Below are positions 7,492 through 15,393 of a stretch of DNA of 27,758 nt, in pieces. Position 1 is the first letter of the stretch. The number at the start of each line of letters is the position of its first letter. The notes beneath the pieces were generated by a model. The model saw only the letters and a list, made by a program, of their open reading frames with translations. It was not told the DNA's origin and made no database searches. Source of the stretch: an uncultured Rubrivivax sp. (GTDB lineage Bacteria > Pseudomonadota > Gammaproteobacteria > Burkholderiales > Burkholderiaceae_C); the NCBI GenBank assembly GCA_937975735.1, contig CALJUI010000263.1, positions 1-27,758 of the forward strand, written 5' to 3'. The translations under genes were made by a program, and so were the position numbers.

Positions 7492-8841
7492 ATGCCCGTC
7501 TTCGACCTCCTGCGCCGCGCCGCCTGCGCGTGTGCGCTCGCCGGTGCCGCCGCGCTGGTGCCGGCCCAGCCGGTGCCGGGCATCGACCCGCCGACGGCGC
7601 TGGTGTCGCCGGTCGGCCAGCGCGTCTATGAGCAGGCACGCACGCGGCTGCTGCAGGTGCGCACATTGCTGAAGGGGCAGGACAGCCAGTCCAGCGTCGG
7701 CTCCGGTTTCCTGGTCAGCGAGCAGGGCCACCTGATCACGAACTACCACGTGATCAGCCAGTTCGCGATGCAGCCGGCGCGCTTCCGCCTCGTCTACGTC
7801 ACCTCGGATGGTCGTCAGGGCGCGCTCGAGCTGCTCGACATCGACGTCGTGCACGACCTCGCGCTGCTGCGCCCGGTCGAGCCGGACGCCTTCCGCGGCC
7901 GCGGCGCGCTGGCGTTGCGCGGCGAGGCCCAGCCGCTGCAGCGCGGCGAGCGCATCCACGCGATGGGCAATCCGCTGGACGTCGGCTTCGCGGTGCTCGA
8001 GGGCAGCTACAACGGCCTCGTCGAACGCGCCTTCGTCCCGACGATCTTCTTCGGCGGCTCGCTCAGCCCCGGCATGAGCGGCGGCCCGGCGCTGGACGAG
8101 CAGGCGCGCGTGATCGGCGTCAACGTGGCCAGCCGGCGCGATGGCGAGCAGATCAGCTTCCTGGTGCCGGTGGCCTTCGCGCGGGCGCTGCTCGAGCGCA
8201 GCCGCGACGCGAAGCCGATCACCCGGCCGGTCTACCCGACCCTGGCGACCCAGCTCGGCGCGCACCAGGCGGCGCTGACCGAGCGCTTCCTGGCCCAGCC
8301 ATGGCGTTCCGCCGGCCATGCGCGCTACCGCATCCCGGTGCCGCAGGAGGTCTTCATGCGGTGCTGGGGCCAGAGCAATCCGAACGAGCTGCGCGGGCTG
8401 CAGTTCGAGCGCTCCGACTGCGCGATGGACAGCCGCGTCTACGTCAGCGGCGAGCTGCTGACCGGCTTCATCACCGTGCGCCACGAGGCCTACGACGGCG
8501 AGCGCCTGGGCTGGCTGCGCTTCGCGCACCGCTATGCGAAGAGCTTCGCCAACGAGGGCTTCGGCGCGAAGTCGCGCTGGCGCACCGCGCCGCAGTGCCA
8601 CGAGCGCTTCGTCGACCGCGATGGGCTGCCGCTGCGCGCCGTGCTGTGCCTGCAGGCGCACAAGAAGCTCGAGGGCCTGTACGACCTGGACTTGCTGGTC
8701 GCGACGATGGACGGCGAGACCGTCGGCGCCCAAGGCCGTTTCGACGCGCGCGGCGTGAGCTTCGACAACGCGATGCGCCTGGCCACCCACTACCTGGAAG
8801 GATTCGCATGGGTGGACCCCGCGGCGACCGGCTTGCGCTGA
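7492..8841 (+). CDS. Periplasmic trypsin-like (S1C/HtrA-type fold) serine protease without PDZ domain
   Basis: This 449-residue exported protein starts with a signal peptide (MPVFDLLRRAACACALAG, predicted cut after the VPA at 23-25). Residues about 55-235 form a trypsin-fold protease with an apparently complete triad: His86 in TNYHVI, Asp122 in VHDLALL and Ser196 in GMSGGPA. HtrA/Deg proteases carry PDZ domains after the protease. Here the remaining ~210 residues contain no PDZ signature but an unrecognised domain with four cysteines (291, 310, 369, 386), plausibly forming disulfides in the periplasm. Its last 34 bases overlap the start of the FHA-membrane-protein gene, so expression is coupled. 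Substrate is unknown; the FHA partner may regulate or anchor it. Confidence 0.85.
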   Translation: MPVFDLLRRAACACALAGAAALVPAQPVPGIDPPTALVSPVGQRVYEQARTRLLQVRTLLKGQDSQSSVGSGFLVSEQGHLITNYHVISQFAMQPARFRLVYVTSDGRQGALELLDIDVVHDLALLRPVEPDAFRGRGALALRGEAQPLQRGERIHAMGNPLDVGFAVLEGSYNGLVERAFVPTIFFGGSLSPGMSGGPALDEQARVIGVNVASRRDGEQISFLVPVAFARALLERSRDAKPITRPVYPTLATQLGAHQAALTERFLAQPWRSAGHARYRIPVPQEVFMRCWGQSNPNELRGLQFERSDCAMDSRVYVSGELLTGFITVRHEAYDGERLGWLRFAHRYAKSFANEGFGAKSRWRTAPQCHERFVDRDGLPLRAVLCLQAHKKLEGLYDLDLLVATMDGETVGAQGRFDARGVSFDNAMRLATHYLEGFAWVDPAATGLR

Positions 8842-9797
8842 TCGAGCTGCTCGAGCGCGACGGACGCGTGCGGCAGCAGGTCGAGGTCGCGGCCTGGCCG
8901 GTGACGATCGGGCGCGGGTTCGACGACACCGTCGTGCTCGACGACCCGCATGTCGCCGCTGCCCACGTGCGCATCGAGCCCGACGAGGACGGCACGCTGC
9001 GGCTGCAGGTGGCCGGTGAGGCGCGCAATCCGGTGCAGATCGGCCGGCGCCGGCTGCGGCCCGGCGAAGGTGCCGAGCTGCCGCGCGGCCCCTGGCTGAT
9101 CGGCCAGACCGGGCTGCGCGTGCGCTGGCCCGGTGAGCCGCTCCCGCCCGAGCGGCCGCTGGCCACCGTGAAGCCGGCGCGCGGCGTCGCGATCACCGCG
9201 CTGCTGCTGTGGGCGATGGTCGTGGCCGAGTTCGCGGTCGCGATCGATCCCGGCGCGCGGCTGACGGTGTGGATGGTGCCGCTGCTGTCGGTGCCGATCG
9301 CGCTGACCGCCTGGGCCTCGCTGTGGGGCTTGATGAGCAAGCTGTTCCGCCACCGCTTCGAGTTCTGGCCGCACGTGGCGATCGCGCTGCGCTGGGCGCT
9401 GGCCTCGATCGCCGTGCGCTGGATCGTGCCGATGGTCGCCTTCGCGCTGTCCTGGCCCTGGCTGCTCGGGCCGGCGGCGATCCTGTCGACGGCGCTGTTC
9501 TTCGGCATGGTGCGCTCGCACGCGATCCGCGTGCTGCCGAGCCGCTCGCGCGGCATCACGCTGGCGCTCGGCGCGGCGCTGCTGACCATGGTCGCGCTGC
9601 AGTCGATCGGTCAGCACCAGAGCACCGACCGCTGGATGGGCCCGCTGTACCTGTCCCAGCTGGGGCCGCCGGCGCTGCGGGTGGCGCCGGCCGTGCCGGT
9701 GCCGCAGTTCGTCGACGAGGCGCGGGCGCTGAAGGCCGAACTGCAGCGCAACGCCGCCGCCGATCTGGCCGACGATCCGGAAGGCGACGACGACTGA
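8808..9797 (+). CDS. Membrane protein with N-terminal degenerate FHA domain
   Basis: This 329-residue protein starts at the ATG at 8808, with an excellent GGAAGGA at 8796-8802 inside the end of the protease gene. Residues about 8-115 look like a forkhead-associated beta-sandwich: IGR at 34-36, then DDTVVLDDPHVAAAHVRI. The phosphothreonine-contacting Ser and following Arg of a standard FHA (SRxH) are replaced by Ala here (AAAH, residues 50-53), and the later Asn-Gly pair appears as Asn-Pro. Phosphopeptide binding is therefore doubtful. After a Pro-rich linker there are about five hydrophobic helices (about residues 128-275). An acidic C-terminal tail ends DDPEGDDD. The long open frame upstream to 8301 is antisense-like filler. 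It probably acts with the overlapping protease gene. Confidence 0.78.
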   Translation: MGGPRGDRLALIELLERDGRVRQQVEVAAWPVTIGRGFDDTVVLDDPHVAAAHVRIEPDEDGTLRLQVAGEARNPVQIGRRRLRPGEGAELPRGPWLIGQTGLRVRWPGEPLPPERPLATVKPARGVAITALLLWAMVVAEFAVAIDPGARLTVWMVPLLSVPIALTAWASLWGLMSKLFRHRFEFWPHVAIALRWALASIAVRWIVPMVAFALSWPWLLGPAAILSTALFFGMVRSHAIRVLPSRSRGITLALGAALLTMVALQSIGQHQSTDRWMGPLYLSQLGPPALRVAPAVPVPQFVDEARALKAELQRNAAADLADDPEGDDD

Positions 9798-9805
9798 CGC
9801 GCCTG

Positions 9806-9848
9806 GCCGGCCACCGGCCGGCGACATTGGCGCCGTCGAAAGCGGCGC
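9806..9848 (+). terminator. Two consecutive GC-rich hairpins after the FHA gene
   Basis: A 7-bp perfect stem (GCCGGCC-acc-GGCCGGC, 9806-9822) lies nine bases after the stop at 9797. A 6-bp stem follows (GCGCCG, 7-base loop, CGGCGC, 9830-9848). There is no T-run, so at most this is an inefficient intrinsic or Rho-assisted terminator. Confidence 0.33.
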
Positions 9849-9856
9849 GCCGAACC

Positions 9857-9918
9857 CCTAGGTTGCGGCGCCGCCCTCGCGCCTTCGAGGGATACGTCCG
9901 CGCCGGCGCCGACCTAGG
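9857..9918 (+). promoter_or_regulatory. Leader region of the 708-residue protein gene: two CCTAGG palindromes and a hairpin
   Basis: The 217-base gap 9798-10014 is the longest intergenic stretch in the window. It contains CCTAGG at 9857-9862 and again at 9913-9918, 56 bases apart, with a 6-bp hairpin (CCCTCG, 6-base loop, CGAGGG, 9874-9891) between. The second copy also forms TAGGCT (9915-9920), a possible -10. CTAG-containing words are scarce in the rest of the window by eye. Regulator-binding sites are one reading; chance is another. Confidence 0.28.
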
Positions 9919-10014
9919 CTTGTTGGGCCGTCGGCACACGCAAGGTCACCGCGCATCGAACCGCCGACGGGCACCCGCGCCGCTGCCTTGCCGTTCGTAT
10001 CCGGAGTCCCTCTC

Positions 10015-12141
10015 ATGGCCACCAAGCCCAGCAAATCAGAGCGGCGGCGCGTCAGCGTCGTCGTCAACGCCCCTCTTCTCGATGCCGACGCGAAGGACAC
10101 GCGCCCGCCCGTCGCCGTCTACGCCTACTCGGCCGGCGGCGCCTTGCTCGCCCAGTCGCCCACCGACGCCAAGGGCCAGGCCCGCCTGGCGCTCGACCTG
10201 GGCGCCGGGCCCACCGCCGTGCGCATGCTCGCCGGTCCGGCGGCCGAGGACAAGGAGGCGCCCGCACTCGAGGACCTGCTGCGCCGCGGCGCGACCGAGC
10301 GACACCTGAGGGTGGAGGCCGGCGCCGCCCGGCTCGAGGTCGACCTGGCGCTGCCGGCCGACCTCTGGCGCCCCTGGCTGATCAACCGCTGCCTGGTCAA
10401 GGGCACGCTGACGAAGCGGGTCGAACGCGACGGCGTGTCCATCGACATGCCGGTCTGCCATGCCACCGTGGAGATCTACGAGGTCGATCCGCTGCACGTC
10501 GTGCTGCCGCGCCTGCCGCGGGACGTGATCGACCGCCTGCGCGACCTCATCATCGACCCCCGCCCCGGTCCCTTGCCGGGGCCGTTGCCCGATCCGTTCC
10601 CCGGCCCCGTTCCCGGGCCGTTCCCCGGGCCGCGGCCCGGTCCCGACCCGGTGCCGTTCGCCGCACCGGCGATGCAAGCGCGGTCGGGCCCGATGCCGGC
10701 CGCCAGCGACCCGGCGGCGATGAGCACCTTGCGGCTGGCCGCGAGCCGCTTCAGCGACCTGGCCTTCCGCCAGACCCTGCTCGACCACGCCATCATCGTG
10801 CGCCCGCTGCTGTGCTGGCTGCATCCGCAGGCCGTCACGATGCAACGCGTCGGCACCGCCGTCACCGACGACTGCGGTCACTTCCGCACGCGCATCTTCA
10901 AGAGCGTCTTCAATCCGGACCAGCCGGACCTGTACTTCAAGGCCCGGCAGCGCCTGTTCGGCTTCTTCGACGTGACCATCCTGGCACCGACCCCGGTGGC
11001 CTGCCACACCTGGTGGAACTACGTCTGCGGCACCGAGGTTCCGCTGCGCACGAGCCATCCGCTGGCCATCACCTGCGCCCCCTGCCCGCCGATCATCGCC
11101 GGCGACAACTGGGTGCTGTTCATGGCCATCGGCAACCACGCGCTGAGCCGGGTCCATGGCATCACGTCGCCCGCGCCGACCGCGGCTCAGCGCGGCCTGA
11201 CCACCGACGACGCGCCCTGGGGCGGCACGCTGCGCCCGCGGCTCGAGTTCGACAACGCGCTGCGTGACAGCCTCGGGGTCCGCTACTACCGGCTGTCGTG
11301 GAAGCGCGATGCCGAGCCCGACAGCGACTACAAGCCACTGAACGGATCGATCGGCCGCCACTACGCCCACATGGTCGGCACCGACCTCGTGCTCGACGCC
11401 TACTCGCTGGGCCCGAACACCGTGGGCGCGCAGGCCAACCTGTTCGAGATCCCGCCGGCGATCCCGCCGAAGGGGCAGTGGAGCCAGCCCGACGTGGTGG
11501 AGGACACCGCCAGCGGCAAGTTCGACACCGTCGCCGCCGACGGCGCCCCGTTGCTCGACGGCAAGGTCCAGCTGCGCGTCGAGCTCTTCGACGCCGCCGG
11601 CGCCGCCGTCGACATCGGCGCACTCGGCATCAACTACTTCGTGCCGACCTCGACCGACCTCGGCAGCACGGTGCTGACGGCCAACGCGGCGGGCCTGGGC
11701 CTGGTCGCGGGCAACACGATGGTGATCACGCTGCACGTGAACAACGAGCCCTGCAGCGCGGACATCGCCCCGCCCGCGATCGCGGCCGCGGTCGCCGACC
11801 CCTGCTGCGGCGTGCTCAAGTACGCGCCGGGCGACAGCGTCACGATGTCCTGGACGGCCAGTCACCCGCACGGGTACGCCAGCTACGGCTTCAGCGTCGC
11901 GCGCGGCGCCAACGGCGTCTACAGCGACGGCGGTGCGGTCGGCGGCGGCAGCTTCACGGCCACCCGCACCGTGGCGCAGCTGCTCAACGACAACCTGCCG
12001 GCCGGATGTGCGGTGGGGGGATGTCCGGTCGCCGGCTTCAGCGAGAACCTGCACGTCTGGGCCCGGGCCACCAACGGCTGGTCGCGCCAGTCGCAGTACG
12101 ACGCGCACGACGTGCGCGCCTTCGTGCTGGCCCCGAACTGA
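10015..12141 (+). CDS. Large protein of unknown function with beta-sandwich-like modules and xPGP linker
   Basis: I do not recognise this 708-residue protein. The start at 10015 is supported by GGAG at 10003-10006. No signal peptide or membrane helix is visible. Residues about 12-60 and 126-160 read like transthyretin/carboxypeptidase-regulatory beta modules (for example PPVAVYAYSAGGALLAQSP, then CLVKGTL and CHATVEIYEVDP). A segment LPRLPRDVIDRLRDLI (164-179) precedes a 32-residue Pro-Gly linker (183-214). The middle part has aromatic and Cys-rich stretches (CHTWWNYVCG; a CxxC at 354-357). The C-terminus (about 596-708) begins with Cys-Cys and resembles an Ig-like beta-sandwich ending in WARATNGWSRQSQYD. 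Thirteen cysteines are present in total. Roles such as a surface or structural protein, or cargo of a secretion system, are inference only. It is apparently transcribed alone and ends facing the GST gene. Confidence 0.85.
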   Translation: MATKPSKSERRRVSVVVNAPLLDADAKDTRPPVAVYAYSAGGALLAQSPTDAKGQARLALDLGAGPTAVRMLAGPAAEDKEAPALEDLLRRGATERHLRVEAGAARLEVDLALPADLWRPWLINRCLVKGTLTKRVERDGVSIDMPVCHATVEIYEVDPLHVVLPRLPRDVIDRLRDLIIDPRPGPLPGPLPDPFPGPVPGPFPGPRPGPDPVPFAAPAMQARSGPMPAASDPAAMSTLRLAASRFSDLAFRQTLLDHAIIVRPLLCWLHPQAVTMQRVGTAVTDDCGHFRTRIFKSVFNPDQPDLYFKARQRLFGFFDVTILAPTPVACHTWWNYVCGTEVPLRTSHPLAITCAPCPPIIAGDNWVLFMAIGNHALSRVHGITSPAPTAAQRGLTTDDAPWGGTLRPRLEFDNALRDSLGVRYYRLSWKRDAEPDSDYKPLNGSIGRHYAHMVGTDLVLDAYSLGPNTVGAQANLFEIPPAIPPKGQWSQPDVVEDTASGKFDTVAADGAPLLDGKVQLRVELFDAAGAAVDIGALGINYFVPTSTDLGSTVLTANAAGLGLVAGNTMVITLHVNNEPCSADIAPPAIAAAVADPCCGVLKYAPGDSVTMSWTASHPHGYASYGFSVARGANGVYSDGGAVGGGSFTATRTVAQLLNDNLPAGCAVGGCPVAGFSENLHVWARATNGWSRQSQYDAHDVRAFVLAPN
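10558..10656 (+). repeat. Eight-unit xPGP tetrapeptide repeat inside the 708-residue protein
   Basis: Codons 183-214 encode eight consecutive tetrads of the form x-P-G-P with small variation: RPGP, LPGP, LPDP, FPGP, VPGP, FPGP, RPGP, DPVP. At DNA level it is a degenerate 12-base tandem repeat rich in CCCGG. A stiff, extended or polyproline-type linker between an N-terminal and a central domain is the likely role. Confidence 0.85.
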
Positions 12142-12162
12142 CCGGGCGGCGGCGCGGGCGGA

Positions 12163-12804
12163 TCAGACGAAGGGCGCGCTCAGCCCTTCGGCCTGCAACA
12201 CCGCCTGCGTCGCCGGGCGCGCCAGCATGCGGTCGAGGAAGGGGCCGATGTGGGGCAGGGTGCGCGCCGGGCGCTGCATGCCGCGCGTCCAGCGGCACAG
12301 CATGAAGGCGTAGGGGTCGAGCGCACTGAAGGCCTCGCCGTTCATCCAGGGCTGCCGCGCCAGCCGTGCCTCGATCTGGTCGATGAAGCCGGCGATGCGC
12401 GCCTCGGCGTGCGCCTTGACCTGCGCCGCGCCTTGCGTGTTGCCCTCGTCGACGTAGCGGCTGCTGTAGAAGTACAGCGGCATCGTCGCCTGCACCATGC
12501 TCGACAGCCAGCACAGCCACTTGGTGAACTCCGCGCGCGCCGCAGTGCCGACCGGCGGGGCCAGCGCCGCCTGCGGATGCGTGTCGACCAGGTGCAGCAC
12601 GATCGCCGCGGTCTCGTAGAGCACGAGATCGCCTTCGACCAGCACCGGGATCAGCCCGTTCGGGTTGAGCTTCAGGTAGGCGGCCGACTTCTGCGCGTTC
12701 TGCGCGCGGTCGACGAGCTGCAGCTCGAAGTCCAGTCCGAGCTCGCGCATCAGCAGATGCGGCGTCATGCTGGCGTTGCCGGGGTAGTAGTGCAATGTGC
12801 GCAA
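12163..12804 (-). CDS. Glutathione S-transferase family protein
   Basis: This 213-residue cytosolic enzyme is predicted to conjugate glutathione to electrophiles. The N-terminal thioredoxin-like domain reads TLHYYPGNASMTPHLL, then the cis-Pro loop GLIPVLVEGD and the gamma-glutamyl-binding ETAAI. The helical C-terminal domain follows (about 90-213). A TTG start at 12804 is chosen because it gives the canonical N-terminal beta strand and sits seven bases after a perfect GGAGGA (complement of 12812-12817). The next ATG, at codon 13, would delete that strand. Beta-class GSTs have a catalytic Cys in PGACS; here the loop is PGNAS, so Asn10/Ser12 replace it. It is divergent from the OsmC gene across 40 bases, which suggests a shared stress-response control region. 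Confidence 0.88.
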   Translation of the reverse strand: MRTLHYYPGNASMTPHLLMRELGLDFELQLVDRAQNAQKSAAYLKLNPNGLIPVLVEGDLVLYETAAIVLHLVDTHPQAALAPPVGTAARAEFTKWLCWLSSMVQATMPLYFYSSRYVDEGNTQGAAQVKAHAEARIAGFIDQIEARLARQPWMNGEAFSALDPYAFMLCRWTRGMQRPARTLPHIGPFLDRMLARPATQAVLQAEGLSAPFV

Positions 12805-12844
12805 GGCAGAATCCTCCGGGTCGAATTCGCGGACGATACTCCGG

Positions 12845-13312
12845 ATGAGCCAGCACCATGCCAGCGTCGAGTGGTCGCGCGGCGACCAGCCCTTCACCGA
12901 CCGTCGCTACCGCCGCACGCACCGCTGGCGCTTCGACGGCGGCGCGGTGGTCGAGGCCTCGCCGTCGCCGCAGGTCGTGCCGGTGCCCATGAGCGACCCT
13001 GCAGCGGTCGACCCCGAGGAGGCCTTCGTCGCCTCGCTGGCCAGCTGCCACATGCTGTTCTTCCTCGACCTGGCCAGCCGCGCCGGCTGGCTCGTCGACG
13101 ACTACGTCGACGAGGCCGCCGGGCGGCTCGCGAAGAACGCCGACGGCGCCCTGGCGATGACCGAGGTCGTGCTGCGCCCGCGCGTGCGCTTCGGCGGCGC
13201 GCGGCGGCCCGAGGCGGCCGAGGTCGAGCGCCTGCACCACGAGGCGCACCGGCTGTGCTTCATCGCCAATTCGGTGCGCACCGAGGTGCGCTGCGAGCCG
13301 CGCACCGGCTGA
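12845..13312 (+). CDS. OsmC/Ohr-family protein (thiol-dependent peroxide-resistance type)
   Basis: This 155-residue cytosolic protein has the OsmC fold. Family members reduce organic hydroperoxides through two conserved cysteines: Cys68 in SLASCHMLFFLDLA and Cys138 in HRLCFIANSV. Both are present at suitable positions, so a peroxidatic/resolving pair is plausible. Basic residues in YRRTHRWRFDGG near the N-terminus are typical of the YhfA/OsmC-like branch. The ATG at 12845 is chosen since upstream codons (to 12797) belong to the divergent GST control region. A GATACT (12835-12840) just ahead could be a -10 element. Pairing with a GST gene fits detoxification. Members with no peroxidase activity exist, so the activity is inferred. 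Confidence 0.87.
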   Translation: MSQHHASVEWSRGDQPFTDRRYRRTHRWRFDGGAVVEASPSPQVVPVPMSDPAAVDPEEAFVASLASCHMLFFLDLASRAGWLVDDYVDEAAGRLAKNADGALAMTEVVLRPRVRFGGARRPEAAEVERLHHEAHRLCFIANSVRTEVRCEPRTG

Positions 13313-13425
13313 GCCGCCGGGATGCGGCCCATGCGGCGCCGACGACCTTTCGTCGCACCGCGCTCGCCGGCGCGCCGCGGTTGGCGACAATGCGCGTCTC
13401 CCTGGCCCATCCATCGACGACGTCC

Positions 13426-15393
13426 ATGCGCAAGATCTCCCTGCTGAGCACCGCCACCGCCCTCACGGCCGCCGCGCTGATCGCCGGCTGCGCCGCGCCG
13501 GCAGGCCTCGGCGCCCCCGCCGCCGCCCAGTCCGCCGAGGCCCCGCCGCCGCTGATCCCGATGCGGGACTTCTTCCGCAACGTCGAGCGCGGCTACTACC
13601 GCGTCTCCGGCGACGGGCGCATGCTCGGCTTCATGCAGCCGGCGCCCGGCAGCGACGGCAAGAGCAGGCGCATGAACATCTTCGTGCAGCCGCTGGACGG
13701 CAGCCGCCCTGTCGGCGAGCCGCGGCAGCTCAGCTTCGAGAGCGCGCGCGACATCAGCAACTACTTCTGGAAGGGCGCCGGCACGCTGCTGTACGCCAAG
13801 GACTTCGGCGGCGACGAGAACTTCCACGTCGTCGCCGTCGACGCCGCCAGCGGCAAGGTCACCGACCTGACGCCGTTCGACAACGTGCGCGCCGGCGTGG
13901 TGGACCCGCTGCCCGACGACGCCGAGCACATCCTCGTGGCGCACAACCAGCGCGACAAGCGCGCCTTCGACGTCTACCGCATCAACGTCAAGAGCGGCGT
14001 GCAGACGCTGGTGGCCACCAACCCCGGCAACATCATCAGCTGGCAGACCGACCATGACGGCCGCGTGCGCCTGGGCGTGGCCAGCGACGGCGTCAACAAC
14101 ACGGTGCTGTACCGGGCGACCGAGAGCGAGCCGTTCAAGCCGCTGCTCAGCACCGACTTCCGCACCAGCGTCAGCCCGCAGTTCTTCGACGCTCAGAACC
14201 GGCGCTTCTACGCCATCAGCAACCGCGGCCGCGACAAGGCCGCGTTGGTGCTGATCGATCCCGCCCGGCCCGACGCCGAGGAGGTGGTCTACGGGCACCC
14301 GCAGGTCGACCTCGACGGCGCCAGCTGGTCGCGCGCGCGGCGCACGCTGGCCACCGCCGAGTACAACGTCGACAAGCCAGGCCGCGAGGTCTTCGACCCC
14401 GTGATGCGGCGCATGTTCGAGCGGCTGGCCGCGCGCCTGCCCGGCTACACCGTGATCCTGCAGAGCGCCACGCTGGCCGAGGACAAGTTCGTCGTCGCCG
14501 CGTTCAACGACCGCACCCGCGGCGCGCGCCACCTCTACGACGCCAAGGCCGACACGCTGACGCTGCTCGGCGAGATCTCGCCCTGGCTGAAGCCCGAGCA
14601 GATGGCGGCGATGCAGCCCATCAGCTATGCCGCGCGCGATGGCCTGACGATCCCCGGCTACCTGACCCTGCCGGTGGGCCGGCCGGCGAAGAACCTGCCC
14701 TGCGTGATCAACCCGCACGGCGGCCCCTGGGCGCGCGACGGCTGGGGCTTCAACCCGGAGGTGCAGTTCCTGGCCAACCGCGGCTACTGCGTGCTGCAGA
14801 TGAACTTCCGCGGCTCCACCGGCTACGGCCGCGCGTTCTGGGAGGCCAGCTTCAAGCAGTGGGGGCTGGCGATGCAGGACGACATCACCGACGGTGTGCA
14901 ATGGCTGATCCGGCAGGGCATCGCCGACCCGAAGCGCATCGCGATCTACGGCGCCAGCTACGGCGGCTACGCCACGCTGTCGGGCGTGACCAAGACGCCG
15001 GACCTCTACGCCGCGGCGGTCAACTACGTCGGCGTGTCCAACCTGTTCACCTTCATGAACACGATCCCGCCGTACTGGGAGCCGTTCCGCCAGCAGATGT
15101 ACCAGATGGTCGGCAACCCCGAGGACCCGGCCGACAAGGCGCGCATGACCGCCACCTCGCCGGCGCTGAACGCCGACAGGATCAAGACCCCGCTGCTGGT
15201 CGCGCAGGGCGCGCGCGACCCGCGCGTGAACAAGGCCGAGAGCGACCAGATCGTCGAGGCACTGAGAAAGCGCGGCGTCGACGTCGAGTACATCGTCAAG
15301 GACAACGAAGGCCACGGCTTCGCCAACGAGGAGAACCGCTTCGAGTTCTACGGGGCGATGGAGCGCTTCCTGGGCAAGCACCTGGCACCGTGA
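13426..15393 (+). CDS. S9-family prolyl-oligopeptidase-type peptidase, predicted lipoprotein
   Basis: This 655-residue envelope peptidase starts with a lipoprotein signal peptide (MRKISLLSTATALTAAALIAGC) with the modifiable Cys22. Residues about 50-390 form a beta-propeller-like region of repeated strands that gates substrate access in this family. The alpha/beta-hydrolase domain follows, with Ser511 in GASYGGYA, Asp598 in QGARDPRV and His630 in NEGHGFAN. Oxyanion-side motifs NPHGGPWARDGWGF and FRGSTGYGR are also present. Such enzymes cleave short peptides, often dipeptidyl or acylaminoacyl types. A second in-frame ATG lies at 13390; 13426 is preferred because it gives an intact lipobox. The stop overlaps the GNAT gene start by four bases (GTGA). 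Confidence 0.92.
   Translation: MRKISLLSTATALTAAALIAGCAAPAGLGAPAAAQSAEAPPPLIPMRDFFRNVERGYYRVSGDGRMLGFMQPAPGSDGKSRRMNIFVQPLDGSRPVGEPRQLSFESARDISNYFWKGAGTLLYAKDFGGDENFHVVAVDAASGKVTDLTPFDNVRAGVVDPLPDDAEHILVAHNQRDKRAFDVYRINVKSGVQTLVATNPGNIISWQTDHDGRVRLGVASDGVNNTVLYRATESEPFKPLLSTDFRTSVSPQFFDAQNRRFYAISNRGRDKAALVLIDPARPDAEEVVYGHPQVDLDGASWSRARRTLATAEYNVDKPGREVFDPVMRRMFERLAARLPGYTVILQSATLAEDKFVVAAFNDRTRGARHLYDAKADTLTLLGEISPWLKPEQMAAMQPISYAARDGLTIPGYLTLPVGRPAKNLPCVINPHGGPWARDGWGFNPEVQFLANRGYCVLQMNFRGSTGYGRAFWEASFKQWGLAMQDDITDGVQWLIRQGIADPKRIAIYGASYGGYATLSGVTKTPDLYAAAVNYVGVSNLFTFMNTIPPYWEPFRQQMYQMVGNPEDPADKARMTATSPALNADRIKTPLLVAQGARDPRVNKAESDQIVEALRKRGVDVEYIVKDNEGHGFANEENRFEFYGAMERFLGKHLAP

Noticed and set aside
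8301..8807. In-frame extension of the FHA protein upstream to 8301
   Set aside because: It lies inside the protease gene in another frame and is compositionally filler; the ATG at 8808 has a strong ribosome binding site.
12250..13425. In-frame extension of the S9 peptidase upstream to 12250
   Set aside because: The extension is antisense to the GST gene and out of frame with the OsmC gene; the lipoprotein signal peptide at 13426 is a clear start.
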